From NCBI GenBank assembly GCA_900549725.1, contig URPL01000002.1, positions 1 through 64,000 on the forward strand: a DNA stretch of 64,000 nucleotides, read 5' to 3'. The first letter of the stretch is position 1. Each line of letters opens with the position of its first letter. Below are positions 25,189 through 35,754 of the stretch, piece by piece. The DNA is from an uncultured Eubacteriales bacterium. GTDB lineage: Bacteria; Bacillota; Clostridia; Oscillospirales; CAG-272. Under the pieces are notes generated by a model, which was not told the origin of the DNA, searched no databases, and was given only the letters and a program-made list of their open reading frames with translations. A program made the position numbers and the translations under genes.

Positions 25189-27216
25189 TTGCTGAATACT
25201 CCGTTTTCTCTGCAAAGTGATCTGCGTCCCACAGGCGACCAGCCGCAGGCGATTGCGCTGCTTTCCGAAGGGGTGGAAGCAAAGCTGAGAGACCAGGTGC
25301 TGCTCGGCGTAACCGGCTCCGGCAAAACCTTCACCATGGCAAATATCATTGCAAAGTGCAACCGTCCGACGCTGATCATCGAGCCGAATAAAACGCTTGC
25401 GGCACAGGTCTGCTCCGAAATGCGGCGTTTTTTCCCGCAGGATGCCGTGGAATATTTCGTTTCCTATTATGATTATTACCAACCCGAGGCATACATTCCG
25501 GGCAAGGATCTTTATATCGAAAAGGACGCGCTGATCAACGAAGAGATCGATAAGCTGCGCCACAGCGCGACCTCCTCCCTCTTTGAACAGCGCAATACCA
25601 TAATTGTCGCCTCCGTTTCCTGCATTTATTCCCTGGGCGACCCGAGCGAATATCAAAACCTCGTGCTCGCCGTGCGTCCGGGCATGGCGCTTGACCGCGA
25701 CGCGCTCGCTGCGCGCCTGGTGGCGATCGGGTATTCACGCAACGATTTAAGCCTCACGCGCGATCATTTCCGCGTGCGCGGCGATACCGTGGAAATCGTC
25801 CCGGCAAACAGCGCGGAAAAGGCGCTGCGCATTGAATTTTTCGGGGACGAGATCGACCGCGTCTGCCGCATCGATGTGCTCACGGGCGCGGTGCTTGCCA
25901 CGCTGCGCTATGCCGCCGTGTACCCCGCAACGCACTATGCCGTCTCGGCGGACAAGCGCGAAGCGGCGCTTTCCGTGATTGAAAAGGAAATGGTCGAGCG
26001 CGTCCGGTATTTTAAGGACAAAGGTAAGCTGCTGGAAGCGCAGCGCATTGAGCAGCGCACCCGATATGATCTTGAAATGCTGCGGGAGGTCGGCTCCTGC
26101 TCGGGCGTGGAGAATTATTCGCGCGTGCTCAGCGGGCGCGCCCCCGGCTCCACCCCCTATACCCTGCTTGACTTTTTCCCGCAGGACTATCTTATGTTTA
26201 TTGACGAATCCCATGTCGCCATTCCGCAAATTCGCGGCATGAGCGGCGGCGACCGCGCCCGCAAGGAAAATCTCGTTTCCTTCGGCTTTCGCCTGCCCTC
26301 CGCCTTTGATAACCGCCCGCTGTTTTTCAATGAATTTGAAAAGAAGATCAATCAGGTGATCTATGTCAGCGCAACCCCGGGCGACTATGAGCTGGAGCAT
26401 TCCATGTGCACTGCCGAGCAGATCATCCGTCCCACAGGTCTTTTGGATCCGCGCGTTGAGGTGCGCCCCATTGCGGGGCAGATCGATGATCTGCTCGGCG
26501 AGATCCGTCTGCGCGCCGCAAAGGGGGAGCGCGTTCTTGTGACGACGCTCACCACAAAAATGGCAGAGGACCTCACGGAATATTTTGAAAACAACGATGT
26601 CCGCGTGCGCTATATCCACCATAAGGTCGATACCCTGGAGCGCACCGAGCTCATCCGCGATCTGCGCCGCGGCGCCTTTGATGTGCTTGTGGGCATAAAT
26701 CTTCTGCGCGAGGGGCTGGACCTGCCCGAGGTTTCCCTGGTTGCCGTTCTGGATGCGGATAAAGAGGGCTTTTTGCGCAGCGGACGCTCCCTGATTCAAA
26801 CCATCGGCCGCGCCGCCCGCAACGCAAACGGAACGGTGATCCTCTATGCCGATACCGTAACGGGTTCTATGGATTATGCCATCAAGGAAACCGAGCGCCG
26901 CCGCCGCCTGCAGGCTGCCTATAACAGCGAGCACGGCATCTCCCCGCGCACCATCCTCCGCCCGGTGGAAGAAAGCATTTCCATCGCCCTTGAACAGGAG
27001 CCGCCCGCCCCGAAAAACAAGGCAAACTCCTCCAAAAATGGAGGCAAAGGGCGTGGGAAGGCGCCGTTTGCCTCCACGCAGGATTCTCTGCCCGCCGACC
27101 GCTCCGCAAAAATCGAAGCGCTGCGCGCCGCCATGAAGCAGGCCGCCGCCGCCCTGGAATTTGAGCAGGCTGCCTATTATCGCGATCTCATTGCTGAGCT
27201 TGAGAAAAAGGCTTGA
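25189..27216 (+). CDS. uvrB: Excinuclease ABC subunit B
   Basis: A 675-residue damage-verification helicase of nucleotide excision repair. Walker A is [10 protein letters not shown]. The beta-hairpin region reads '[25 protein letters not shown]', motif II is FIDESHV, and motif VI is [11 protein letters not shown]-terminal UVR domain ('[24 protein letters not shown]') contacts UvrC/UvrA. The start is TTG 25189, 8 bases after GGGAGG. The open frame upstream overlaps the promoter and cannot be translated from this transcript. It forms an operon with uvrA. Confidence 0.95.
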   Translation: MLNTPFSLQSDLRPTGDQPQAIALLSEGVEAKLRDQVLLGVTGSGKTFTMANIIAKCNRPTLIIEPNKTLAAQVCSEMRRFFPQDAVEYFVSYYDYYQPEAYIPGKDLYIEKDALINEEIDKLRHSATSSLFEQRNTIIVASVSCIYSLGDPSEYQNLVLAVRPGMALDRDALAARLVAIGYSRNDLSLTRDHFRVRGDTVEIVPANSAEKALRIEFFGDEIDRVCRIDVLTGAVLATLRYAAVYPATHYAVSADKREAALSVIEKEMVERVRYFKDKGKLLEAQRIEQRTRYDLEMLREVGSCSGVENYSRVLSGRAPGSTPYTLLDFFPQDYLMFIDESHVAIPQIRGMSGGDRARKENLVSFGFRLPSAFDNRPLFFNEFEKKINQVIYVSATPGDYELEHSMCTAEQIIRPTGLLDPRVEVRPIAGQIDDLLGEIRLRAAKGERVLVTTLTTKMAEDLTEYFENNDVRVRYIHHKVDTLERTELIRDLRRGAFDVLVGINLLREGLDLPEVSLVAVLDADKEGFLRSGRSLIQTIGRAARNANGTVILYADTVTGSMDYAIKETERRRRLQAAYNSEHGISPRTILRPVEESISIALEQEPPAPKNKANSSKNGGKGRGKAPFASTQDSLPADRSAKIEALRAAMKQAAAALEFEQAAYYRDLIAELEKKA

Positions 27217-27282
27217 TGCCCTTTGCTCCGCTGTTCCGTTTTCTTTCCTGTTCCATTTCTAATTCATAAAAGGAGAATTTCT

Positions 27283-30141
27283 GTGTCTGCACCGTATTTG
27301 ATTTTGCGCGGTGTCCGCGTGAATAACCTGAAAAACATCGATGTGAAAATCCCGCGGGATAAGCTTGTGGTTTTCACCGGGCTCTCAGGCTCGGGAAAAA
27401 CCTCCCTGGCGTTTGAAACCATCTATGCCGAGGGACATCGGCGGTTTGTGGAGTCTCTCTCCTCCTATGCGCGCATGTTTTTGGGGCAGCTGGATAAGCC
27501 CGATCTTGACAGCGTTGAGGGGCTTTCCCCCGCCATTTCCATCGATCAGAAAACAACCTCCCGCAATCCCCGCTCCACCGTGGGAACCGTGACGGAGATC
27601 TACGACTATCTGCGCCTTTTATATGCCCGCATCGGCGTGCCCCATTGCCCTGTCTGCGGCAAGGAGATCCGCCGCCAAAGCGTGGATCAGATCGTAAACC
27701 GCATTCTTGCCCTGCCCGCCGATTCCCGCCTGCTGGTGCTTGCGCCCATGGTGCGCGCGAAAAAGGGCATGCATGAAAAGGTGCTGGATTCCGCCCGCAA
27801 AAGCGGCTTTGTGCGCGTCAGAGCAGACGGCGCCATGTATGATCTCTCCGAGCCGATTGCCCTTGATAAAAACCTGCGCCATGATATCGATATTGTTGTT
27901 GACCGCATCATTCTGCGCGCCGACGGTGACCGGAAAAAGCTTTCCTCCCGCCTGAGCGATTCCGTAGAAACCGCGCTCTCCCTGACCGACGGCAACCTTC
28001 TCATCGCCCCTGCCGCCCCCGCGGAGGGCTTTGAAGCCGAGCTTTATTTTTCGCAGAATTATGCCTGCGAGGAACACAATTTCAACGTCGGCGAATTGAC
28101 GCCGCGCATGTTTTCGTTCAACAACCCATTCGGCGCCTGCCCAGAATGCTCCGGCCTTGGGCAGACGCGCTCCATCAGCGCTGCAAAAATTCTGCCCGAT
28201 GAAGAAAAATCCCTGCGGCAGGGCGCTGTCAATGTCAACGGGTTCAAAACCGTCGGGGAAGACACCTGGATGGGCCCGTTGCTCATCGCTGTCGGAAAAA
28301 AGCACGGCTTTACCATCGATACCCCGCTGAAAGCCTTTTCTAAAGAGGCGCGCGCCGCTCTTCTTGAGGGAACAGGCAAAGAGACCTATCACATCGTGCG
28401 GTATTTTGACGGGGTGCGCCATGAGCAATCCGTTCCCTTTAAGGGGCTGCTCTCCATCATTGCCGAGCGCGCCGATACCTTTCAAAACGAATATTATGAT
28501 GAATTTACCGTGGTGCGCCCCTGTCCGCGCTGCCACGGCGCGCGGCTGAACGAAGCTGCGCTCGGCGTTACGGTGGGCGGAATCAATCTCGATACGCTGT
28601 GCCGCAAAAATATCACCGCGGCGCTTGATTTTTTCAACAGCCTGACTCTGAGCGAAACGGAGGAGCAGATCGCCCGCGAAATTCTCAAGGAGATTCGCGC
28701 GCGCCTGGGCTTTTTGCAGAATGTGGGGCTGGAATATCTCACCCTTGCCCGCAGCGCGGGAACTCTCTCCGGCGGAGAGGCGCAGCGCATCCGCCTTGCA
28801 ACGCAGATCGGATCCGCCCTGACCGGCGTGCTTTATATTTTGGATGAGCCGAGCATCGGGCTGCATCAGCGCGACAATGCCAAACTGATTGCAACGCTCA
28901 AGCGTCTGCGCGATGTAGGAAACAGTCTCATCGTGGTCGAGCATGACGAGGAAACCATGCTGCAGGCGGATTATATTCTTGATATCGGTCCGGGCGCCGG
29001 GGTACACGGCGGGCAGGTGGTCGCCGCAGGAACACCAAAGCAAATTATGAAAAACCCCGCCTCTCTTACGGGAGCCTATCTCAGCGGGCGCAAAAAAATT
29101 CCCGTGCCCGCCGCGCGCCGCGCGGGAAACGGGCAGCTGCTCACCGTGCGCGGCGCGCGGGAACATAATCTGAAAAATATCGATGTTTCATTTCCTCTCG
29201 GGCTCTTTCTCTGTGTCACGGGGGTCTCAGGCTCCGGAAAATCCTCCCTGGTCAATTCCATTCTTTATGCTTCCCTTGCGCATACGCTCAACCGCGCCTA
29301 TACCTTTGCGGGAGATCATGACGGGATTGACGGTGTAGAAGCGCTCGACAAGGTCATCTGCATCGATCAAAGCCCCATCGGCAGAACCCCGCGCTCCAAC
29401 CCTGCAACCTATACCGGTCTTTTCTCCGATATTCGCGACCTCTTTTCCCTCACGCCCGAGGCAAAAGCCCGCGGCTATAAGCCCGGCCGCTTCTCCTTTA
29501 ATGTCAAGGGCGGCCGCTGCGAGGCATGCGAGGGCGACGGCGTGAAAAAAATCGAAATGCATTTTCTCCCAGATGTTTATGTGAAATGCGATGTCTGCCA
29601 CGGAAAGCGATATAACCGCGAAACGCTTGAATGCCATTATAAGGGTAAAAGCATTTCCGATGTGCTGGATATGACCGTGGAGGAGGGTCTTTCCTTCTTC
29701 TCCGAGCTGCCAAAACTCCGCCAAAAGCTGCAAACGCTCTATGATGTCGGGCTTGGATATCTTCGCATCGGGCAATCCTCCACAACGCTCTCCGGCGGAG
29801 AGGCCCAGCGCGTGAAGCTTGCAACGGAGCTTGCCCGCCGCCAAACAGGAAAAACCCTGTATATTCTGGACGAGCCCACCACCGGGCTGCATACCGAGGA
29901 TGTCTCTCATCTGATCGCCATTTTGCAGCGCCTGGTCGACATCGGAAATTCCGTCGTCGTGATCGAACATAACCTGGATGTAATTAAAACCGCCGATTAT
30001 CTTATTGATCTCGGCCCCGAGGGCGGAGACGGCGGCGGCACCGTTGTGTGTGCCGGCACCCCCGAGCAGGTCGCCGCTTGCCCCGCTTCTTATACCGGGC
30101 AATATCTAAAGCCCCTGCTCCCTGCCTTTTCCGGGCAATAA
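27283..30141 (+). CDS. uvrA: Excinuclease ABC subunit A
   Basis: A 952-residue tandem ABC ATPase that finds DNA damage. Two Walker A sites (GLSGSGKTS near the start, GVSGSGKSS near residue 647) and two LSGGEAQR signatures are visible. The second zinc module is '[18 protein letters not shown]'. In the first zinc module the N-terminal pair is CEEH (Cys262, His265) rather than CxxC, with CPEC (Cys286, Cys289) as usual. The GTG start at 27283 follows AAAAGGAG. It sits 66 bases after uvrB. Confidence 0.95.
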   Translation: MSAPYLILRGVRVNNLKNIDVKIPRDKLVVFTGLSGSGKTSLAFETIYAEGHRRFVESLSSYARMFLGQLDKPDLDSVEGLSPAISIDQKTTSRNPRSTVGTVTEIYDYLRLLYARIGVPHCPVCGKEIRRQSVDQIVNRILALPADSRLLVLAPMVRAKKGMHEKVLDSARKSGFVRVRADGAMYDLSEPIALDKNLRHDIDIVVDRIILRADGDRKKLSSRLSDSVETALSLTDGNLLIAPAAPAEGFEAELYFSQNYACEEHNFNVGELTPRMFSFNNPFGACPECSGLGQTRSISAAKILPDEEKSLRQGAVNVNGFKTVGEDTWMGPLLIAVGKKHGFTIDTPLKAFSKEARAALLEGTGKETYHIVRYFDGVRHEQSVPFKGLLSIIAERADTFQNEYYDEFTVVRPCPRCHGARLNEAALGVTVGGINLDTLCRKNITAALDFFNSLTLSETEEQIAREILKEIRARLGFLQNVGLEYLTLARSAGTLSGGEAQRIRLATQIGSALTGVLYILDEPSIGLHQRDNAKLIATLKRLRDVGNSLIVVEHDEETMLQADYILDIGPGAGVHGGQVVAAGTPKQIMKNPASLTGAYLSGRKKIPVPAARRAGNGQLLTVRGAREHNLKNIDVSFPLGLFLCVTGVSGSGKSSLVNSILYASLAHTLNRAYTFAGDHDGIDGVEALDKVICIDQSPIGRTPRSNPATYTGLFSDIRDLFSLTPEAKARGYKPGRFSFNVKGGRCEACEGDGVKKIEMHFLPDVYVKCDVCHGKRYNRETLECHYKGKSISDVLDMTVEEGLSFFSELPKLRQKLQTLYDVGLGYLRIGQSSTTLSGGEAQRVKLATELARRQTGKTLYILDEPTTGLHTEDVSHLIAILQRLVDIGNSVVVIEHNLDVIKTADYLIDLGPEGGDGGGTVVCAGTPEQVAACPASYTGQYLKPLLPAFSGQ

Positions 30142-30187
30142 ACGGCTCTCATCCTGCGCTCTCTTTTGAAAACGCCGCGGCAAAATG

Positions 30188-30233
30188 AAAAGAGACAGTT
30201 TACAACTCTTTGTCGTAAACTGCCTCTTTTTTG
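30188..30233 (+). terminator. Terminator of uvrB-uvrA
   Basis: AAAAGAG-A-CAGTTTAC pairs with GTAAACTG-C-CTCTTTT (30215-30230), with a T run. Confidence 0.88.
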
Positions 30234-30323
30234 TTTTGTCAAAAAGTGACATAAAAATGCTTCTTTTCGGGCGCATTCAAACGCTATGCCCGCTTTTTTC
30301 ATGCTGCCCGCTCTTTTTTTCGT

Positions 30324-31151
30324 TTACACACCGCTGTATGCGGAGAAACCGCCGTCCACGGGAATGACAACGCCGGTGATAAAACCGGAAGCCTCCTCAT
30401 CAACAAGGAAGCGAAGCGTGCCGAGCAGCTCTTCCGGCTTGCCGAAGCGCCCGGTGGGGGTTGCGGCAAGAATTTTTTCGGTGCGGGGGGTCGGGGTGCC
30501 GTCCTCCCGGAACAGCATCGCGCGATTCTGATTGGTTACAAAAAAGCCGGGGGCAATGGCATTCACGCGGATATTTTCTTTTGCAAAATGCACCGCAAGC
30601 CATTTTGTAAAGTTGGAAACGGCAGCTTTTGCGGCGCTGTATGCGGGAATTTTCGTCAGCGGCGTAAAAGCATTCATCGAAGAAATATTCAAAACGCTGC
30701 AGCCGGGGCGGCCGAGCATATCGGGCAGAAAAATTTGGCTCGGCAAAAGAGTGCCGACAAGATTAAGCCCAAAGACAAAATCAAAGCCGGAGCGATCGAT
30801 ATTAAAAAAGGTGGTAAACTCCGTAACGGCTTCATCGCCCGCCTCATAGAATTCATGCGCGGTGGTACAGCGGGGAGAATTGCCGCCGGCTCCGTTGATA
30901 AGAACATCGCATTTACCGAAGGCCTCGTCTATTTTTGCTTTTGCCTGCAAAAGGCTCTCTTTTTCAAGAACGGAGCAAGGGCAGGCAAGCGCTTTGCCGC
31001 CGCCTTCAGCATTGATTTTTGCGGCAAGCTCGTTCGTTGCCTGTTCATTGAGATCCAAAAGGGCTACATTATGCCCGTCGGCGGCAAGGGCGCGTGCAAA
31101 CGCGGAGCAAAGAACACCTGCTGCGCCGGTAATAACAATTGTCTTTTTCAT
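30324..31151 (-). CDS. uxuB: Short-chain dehydrogenase, probable D-mannonate oxidoreductase (UxuB type)
   Basis: A 275-residue SDR enzyme. The cofactor loop is TGAAGVLCSAF (TGxxGxx with Cys where Gly is common), NNAG appears as 'INGAGGNSP', and the catalytic set is Ser in ISSMNAF with Tyr and Lys in YSAAK. The insert 'FYEAGDEAVTEFTTFFNIDRSGFDFVFGLNLVGTLLPSQ' is the Firmicute D-mannonate oxidoreductase pattern (fructuronate to mannonate). It lies 18 bases after uxaC in the same operon, which supports the substrate. The ATG at 31151 follows GAAAGGA. Confidence 0.82.
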   Translation of the reverse strand: MKKTIVITGAAGVLCSAFARALAADGHNVALLDLNEQATNELAAKINAEGGGKALACPCSVLEKESLLQAKAKIDEAFGKCDVLINGAGGNSPRCTTAHEFYEAGDEAVTEFTTFFNIDRSGFDFVFGLNLVGTLLPSQIFLPDMLGRPGCSVLNISSMNAFTPLTKIPAYSAAKAAVSNFTKWLAVHFAKENIRVNAIAPGFFVTNQNRAMLFREDGTPTPRTEKILAATPTGRFGKPEELLGTLRFLVDEEASGFITGVVIPVDGGFSAYSGV

Positions 31152-31169
31152 GGGGATATCCTTTCTTCT

Positions 31170-32540
31170 TCAAAATATTTCACTTTTTTGCGCCGGGGCA
31201 AGCCAGTCACGCATTGTTTCATAGCTCAGGCGCCTTGCAAGCTTTTCCGCGTTCGGATAGGAGAGCGTTCCGTCATTTACGGACTGCGCAAGAAAAGAGC
31301 TCAAAATGCGGCGGAAGAAATCATGTCGGGCATAGGAAAGAAAGCTGCGCGAATCGGTTAGCATACCGGGAAACGAAGAAAGCGAAGCCGCCTCAGCCAG
31401 GGAAGAGAGCGTTTCGCGAATGCCGCGCCGATGATCCAAAAACCACCATGCCGCGCCGATATGCACATTGCAAAAGGAAGCGCTCAGGGAACACATAGCA
31501 TCCCGCATTGCAGGATTCAGGCAATAAAGAATCGTGCGGGGAAGACCTTTTCCGTCCGCCTCTATGCCGTTGAGCAGCGCTGCGATTCTGTCAACGCCGA
31601 TGGGCTCTCCCATGCAGTCGCTTCCGCAGTCTGCGCCGAGCTTTTTTGAAAGAGAGAGGCATGCATTGCGCTTGACCGCCATATGCCATTGCATGATGAT
31701 ATTTTTCTCCCGATAAAGCCTGCCCAGCTGCACAAACAGTGTGCCGCGCAGCGCGTCCTTTTCCTGCTCACTCACCGCATCGCCGCGCAAAACAGAGCGA
31801 AAAATTGTATCGGCTTTCGAAAATTCCGCTGCCGTATGCGGAAACTGCTCAATGCCGACATCGCTGACGCGGCAGCCGTTTTCGCAGAAAAAATCCAAAC
31901 GGGTCGAAAGCGCTGCAAGCAGCGTTTCCAGCGATGTTATTTTCACACCGCTTGCCTCTTCCAAAAGCGCAAGATATGTTTTTTCAAAGGAAAACACCCG
32001 GTCGGTGCGAAAAGAGGGCAGCACACGCACCTCATAGCCCTCTTCCCTCATTTTTCGATGGTATTCCAGGGAATCCGCGGGGTCGTCCGTCGTTGCGATA
32101 AGCCTGACATTGGCGCCGCACACGATTTTGCGGGGAGAGAGCTTTCTCTCCGTGATTTGCTGCTGCACCTCATCATAAATATCCGCAGCCGTTTCTTCAC
32201 ACAGCCGCTGTTCAATGCCGAAAAAGCGGGAAAGCTCCAGCGTTGTAAAATCGACGAGCGGATTTGCGGGAGAGAGGCTGATTGCGCGCGCATAGGCAAT
32301 AAATTTTTCCTTTTCGTCCCGCTCCCCCGTAATATATTCCTCGGAAATACCTGCAGATCGCATCAGGCGCCATTTATAATGATCCCGCCCGAAGATCAAC
32401 GCTCCCGCACTTGCAAAGGGTCTGTCCTCATAAAGCTCTTTCGGGTCCAAATGACAATGATAATCCAAAATAGGCAGCACGCGCACCGCGCGGTATAAGC
32501 TTCTCGCCGCCGGCGATTCCAACAAAAATTCTTCCTGCAC
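31170..32540 (-). CDS. uxaC: Glucuronate/galacturonate isomerase
   Basis: A 456-residue amidohydrolase-fold enzyme that converts D-glucuronate to fructuronate (and galacturonate to tagaturonate), the first step in hexuronate use. 'LPILDYHCHLDPKELYED' carries the metal-type HxH pair. 'IATTDDPADSLEYH' and 'MLTDSRSFLSYARHDFFRR' are further UxaC signatures. The start is GTG at 32540, 10 bases after GGAGGG; an ATG eight bases upstream is out of frame. First gene of uxaC-uxuB; the mannonate dehydratase (uxuA) is not in the window. Confidence 0.92.
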   Translation of the reverse strand: MQEEFLLESPAARSLYRAVRVLPILDYHCHLDPKELYEDRPFASAGALIFGRDHYKWRLMRSAGISEEYITGERDEKEKFIAYARAISLSPANPLVDFTTLELSRFFGIEQRLCEETAADIYDEVQQQITERKLSPRKIVCGANVRLIATTDDPADSLEYHRKMREEGYEVRVLPSFRTDRVFSFEKTYLALLEEASGVKITSLETLLAALSTRLDFFCENGCRVSDVGIEQFPHTAAEFSKADTIFRSVLRGDAVSEQEKDALRGTLFVQLGRLYREKNIIMQWHMAVKRNACLSLSKKLGADCGSDCMGEPIGVDRIAALLNGIEADGKGLPRTILYCLNPAMRDAMCSLSASFCNVHIGAAWWFLDHRRGIRETLSSLAEAASLSSFPGMLTDSRSFLSYARHDFFRRILSSFLAQSVNDGTLSYPNAEKLARRLSYETMRDWLAPAQKSEIF

Positions 32541-32575
32541 TGTATCATCTCCCTCCGTGACATTCTTTCCTCCTC

Positions 32576-32604
32576 ATTATACTGTTTTCCTTCGGGTTTG
32601 TAAA
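32576..32604 (-). promoter_or_regulatory. Promoter of uxaC-uxuB
   Basis: On the - strand: TTTACA (32604-32599), 17 bases, TATAAT (32581-32576). It is divergent from dnaA. Confidence 0.8.
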
Positions 32605-32620
32605 GGGCACGGAAGGCGGT

Positions 32621-32655
32621 TTTTCCACAGTTTGTCCGCATTTTTCCGTGGAAAA
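32621..32655. other. DnaA-box-like site and palindrome upstream of dnaA
   Basis: TTTTCCACA (32621-32629) differs from the DnaA box TTATCCACA at one base. TTTTCC-GT-GGAAAA (32642-32655) is a 6-2-6 inverted repeat just before the -35 box. Both suit autoregulation of dnaA. Confidence 0.5.
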
Positions 32656-32658
32656 CTA

Positions 32659-32687
32659 TTGTCAAAAAACCGCTTTCATGTTATAAT
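32659..32687 (+). promoter_or_regulatory. Promoter of dnaA
   Basis: TTGTCA (32659-32664), 17 bases, TATAAT (32682-32687). The mRNA leader is about 100 nt. Confidence 0.82.
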
Positions 32688-32795
32688 GGTATATATATAA
32701 TGGAAGCAAGTTTCAAAAAACCGACGCGGACAAGCCGCAATAAGCGTTTTTTTCGATATCCTGCGCCCTGCCGCGCGGAAAGACGAGGACAAAGC

Positions 32796-34271
32796 ATGAC
32801 AGGCAACATCGACATATGGAATTTAATGTATCAAAAGCTTTCGGAGCATTTTCCGGGCACCGTGGGAGATTTGTGGTTTTCGGGGCTCGGCCTTGTCGCT
32901 ATGGACGATACGCAGTGTATTCTTGTATCCGACAGCGATATGAAAGCGCATATTATTAATACAAAATATGCAGATGCGGCGGCGAAGGTGATTGAGGATA
33001 CCGTAGGCTTTCCGCTGAAGCTCTGTGTTTTGAGCAAGGAACATACCGAAATCGATCCCGAAAAGATTAAAGAGCTCCTTGCTGCGGGAGAAGAAATCAA
33101 GCCCTTTGTCATCGGTCCTGCGAAAAAAGAGGAGCCTTTGCAAAGCGAAGCTGTATTCTCTGCCGATGTACAGGAGCAGCAGCCTCAAAAATCGCAGCCT
33201 CTTTCCACCGCAGAGCTTGACACCACAACGGATCATCCGCATCGCTCTCTTTCCTCGCGCGAATATACCTTTGAAAACTTCATTGTAGGCAGCTCGAACT
33301 CTCTTGCCTGCGCCGCGTGCGTAGCCGTTGCAAATAAACCTGCCTCTACAAATTTCAATCCCCTGTTTATCCACGGCCCGAGCGGCCTTGGAAAAACGCA
33401 CCTTTTGTATGCCATTACCAACCGCATCCTTGAAAACAATCCGCAGGCAAATATTATTTATATCAAGGGCGAGGCCTTCACTAATCAGCTCATTGCATCC
33501 ATTTCTGCGGGCACCACGGAGGAATTCCGCAATAAATATCGAAAAGCGGATGTCTTGCTGATCGACGATATTCAGTTCATCGCCGGAAAAAACTCCACAC
33601 AGGAGGAATTTTTCCATACCTTCAATGCGCTGTATGAGGACCGCAAGCAGATTATTCTGACCTCCGACCGCCCTCCAAAGGATATCAAAACTCTTGAGGA
33701 CCGCTTGCGCACCCGTTTTGAATGGGGAGTGATCATTGATATTCAGCCGCCGGATCTTGAGCTGCGCGTCGCCATAGCCAAAAGCAAGGCAGAGAGCATG
33801 AATCTTGATATTCCTTATGAGGTTCTGACTTATCTTGCCGAAAAGCTGCGCAATAATGTGCGCCAAATTGAAGGGGCTCTGCGCCGCCTGAGCGCTTATA
33901 CAACGCTATCCCGAATGCCAATAACCATGGAAGCGGCGCGGGACAGCATTGCGGATGTTCTCACGGGAGCGGAACCAACCAATGTCACTCTGGACCGTAT
34001 CTTTGCCGTGGTTTCCAAAAAATACGGCGTTACCCCGGCAGATATCAAAAGCGCGCGCCGCTCCAAGGAAATTGCCTTTGCGCGTCATGTCAGCGTATAC
34101 ATTGTGCGGCAGGTTACCGATCTTTCCCTGCCCTCCATCGGAAAAATACTCAACCGCGATCATACCACCATTCTTTCCTCCATCAAATTTGTAGAGAAAA
34201 AAATGGAGGATTCCTCTTTGCTCAAACAGGAAATCACGGATATGATCTCGGAGATCCGCAAGGAAATGTAA
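32796..34271 (+). CDS. dnaA: Chromosomal replication initiator DnaA
   Basis: A 491-residue initiator. Domain I (residues 1-90, 'WNLMYQKLSEHFPGTVGDLWFSGL') is followed by a variable linker (about 100-150). Domain III is an AAA+ ATPase with Walker A GPSGLGKTH (about 193-201), Walker B LLIDDIQF and sensor 'LTSDRPPKDI'. Domain IV carries the DNA-binding signature 'SLPSIGKILNRDHTTILSSI'. ATG 32796 follows GAGGA; the upstream open frame has no site. DnaA-box-like sequences flank the gene on both sides. Confidence 0.96.
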   Translation: MTGNIDIWNLMYQKLSEHFPGTVGDLWFSGLGLVAMDDTQCILVSDSDMKAHIINTKYADAAAKVIEDTVGFPLKLCVLSKEHTEIDPEKIKELLAAGEEIKPFVIGPAKKEEPLQSEAVFSADVQEQQPQKSQPLSTAELDTTTDHPHRSLSSREYTFENFIVGSSNSLACAACVAVANKPASTNFNPLFIHGPSGLGKTHLLYAITNRILENNPQANIIYIKGEAFTNQLIASISAGTTEEFRNKYRKADVLLIDDIQFIAGKNSTQEEFFHTFNALYEDRKQIILTSDRPPKDIKTLEDRLRTRFEWGVIIDIQPPDLELRVAIAKSKAESMNLDIPYEVLTYLAEKLRNNVRQIEGALRRLSAYTTLSRMPITMEAARDSIADVLTGAEPTNVTLDRIFAVVSKKYGVTPADIKSARRSKEIAFARHVSVYIVRQVTDLSLPSIGKILNRDHTTILSSIKFVEKKMEDSSLLKQEITDMISEIRKEM

Positions 34272-34574
34272 TCACAGCTTTTCCACATATCCACAAGGGC
34301 TTTCCCCATTTTTTTAACAGCAGAACAAGCCGTTTTCCTCTTTTGCATTTCTCCGTTTTTCTTTTGCGGAAAGGAGAAGATTTTCGCACAGCTTTTCAAT
34401 TTCTTTTCCACCGCGTTTTCCGGCTTGTTTTTTTTTCATTGATACCCGCAATAGCAACGTTTTTTTCACTTTTTCACAGTTTCCCCACCCCCTATTACTG
34501 CTACCTCTACTATATCCATTAAAGAAAGGACAATACGGTTTCTGCTTTTTGAAAGCCGGAAAGGAATCCATTTC
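34272..34574. other. dnaA-dnaN intergenic region, candidate part of oriC
   Basis: Two adjacent DnaA-box-like 9-mers, TTTTCCACA (34279-34287) and ATATCCACA (34287-34295), each one base off consensus, lie just after dnaA. The rest is strongly T/C-rich, with further weak matches (e.g. TTTTCCACC near 34405). A GAAAGGA/AAAGGA site precedes dnaN. No ORF is supported here. Confidence 0.6.
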
Positions 34575-35750
34575 ATGAAAGTCGTATTTGAAAAAGACAG
34601 TTTAACACAGGCAATCGCAAAAGCGCTCAGTGCCGTTGCAACCTCCGGAACCATCAAAGCCATTGAAGGCATTCAGATGATCGCGCAGGCAAACGGTGAT
34701 GTTACGCTGAATTCCTTCGATCTTGAAAAAGGAATTCGCTGTACCGTCAAAGCAACGGTAAAGGAGGAGGGCAGCTTTATCATCAATGCGCAGCGCCTCT
34801 CTCAGATTTTGCGCGTGATGCCCTCGCCCATTGAAATCGATATAGATGCAGCGGGCCATACAAAAATTCATTCCGGGCTCTCCGAATATACGCTGAGCGC
34901 GCTGCCGGGAAGCGATTTTCCGAACACGCCGATGCTGGAGGGAGACTGGGGCTTTACCATGCAGCAGGGGCAGCTGCGCGATATGATTGCAAAAACGATT
35001 TATGCCGTTGCCAATAACGACCCGCGCCCTGCGCTCAACGGCATGTTGTTCCGCATTGAAAATGAAAGAATCGTTTTGGTCTCTTCGGACAGCTTCCGTC
35101 TTTCCATTTGCGAAAAACAGCTGGATCTGAAAAAGGAATCATTTGAAAATAAAGATCTTTCTCTTTCCATGGTCGTCCCGGGTAAAACCGTTTCCGAGCT
35201 TTATAAGCTGCTTGCGGATAATGAAAAGCCCGTGCGCATTTTGGCAACCAATAAGCATATTATTTTTATTCTCGGAAACACCTTCTTCTTCTCGCGCCTG
35301 ATCAACACAAGCTATATTGAATATGAAAAATTCATTCCGAAAAACCCGAAAACCTTCGTGATTGCGGACCGAATGGAACTGCTGGAATCCTTGGAGCGCG
35401 TTGCGCTGGTTTGCGAAGAAAAAGGGCAGGGAAAATCAAAGGGAGCCGTTGCATGCAAATTTGAGAGCGACGGAAGGCTTATGCTTTCCTCTACCTCTCA
35501 AAGCTCTTCCGTTTACGATGAGGTTACCATTGAAATTGAAGGAGAATCGCTGGAAATCGGCATGCATTGCCGTTATCTGATCGATGCTTTGCGTGCGGCG
35601 GATACGGAGCGCATTCGGATATCTTTGGTCAGCCCCCTTGTGAGCATTGTGATGGAGCCTTTGTATCGGCAGGAGGATGAAAAGGCTTGGAAAAAACAAG
35701 GCATTGCAAAGGAAAGCTTTTTGTTCCTGGTTGTGCCGGTAAGGCTTTGA
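34575..35750 (+). CDS. dnaN: DNA polymerase III beta subunit (sliding clamp)
   Basis: A 391-residue ring-forming clamp that holds the replicative polymerase on DNA. Three repeated clamp domains are evident, starting MKVVFEKDSLTQAIAKAL. The middle domain holds 'RPALNGMLFRIENERIVLVSSDSFRLS'. The C-terminus ends '..FLVVPVRL', close to the usual M-P-[ML]-R-L. It follows dnaA in the standard order and has a GGAAAGG site. Confidence 0.96.
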   Translation: MKVVFEKDSLTQAIAKALSAVATSGTIKAIEGIQMIAQANGDVTLNSFDLEKGIRCTVKATVKEEGSFIINAQRLSQILRVMPSPIEIDIDAAGHTKIHSGLSEYTLSALPGSDFPNTPMLEGDWGFTMQQGQLRDMIAKTIYAVANNDPRPALNGMLFRIENERIVLVSSDSFRLSICEKQLDLKKESFENKDLSLSMVVPGKTVSELYKLLADNEKPVRILATNKHIIFILGNTFFFSRLINTSYIEYEKFIPKNPKTFVIADRMELLESLERVALVCEEKGQGKSKGAVACKFESDGRLMLSSTSQSSSVYDEVTIEIEGESLEIGMHCRYLIDALRAADTERIRISLVSPLVSIVMEPLYRQEDEKAWKKQGIAKESFLFLVVPVRL

Positions 35751-35754
35751 TTTT

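Noticed and set aside
25100..25190. LexA (SOS) operator at uvrB
   Set aside because: No GAAC-N4-GTTC-like inverted repeat is present around the promoter.
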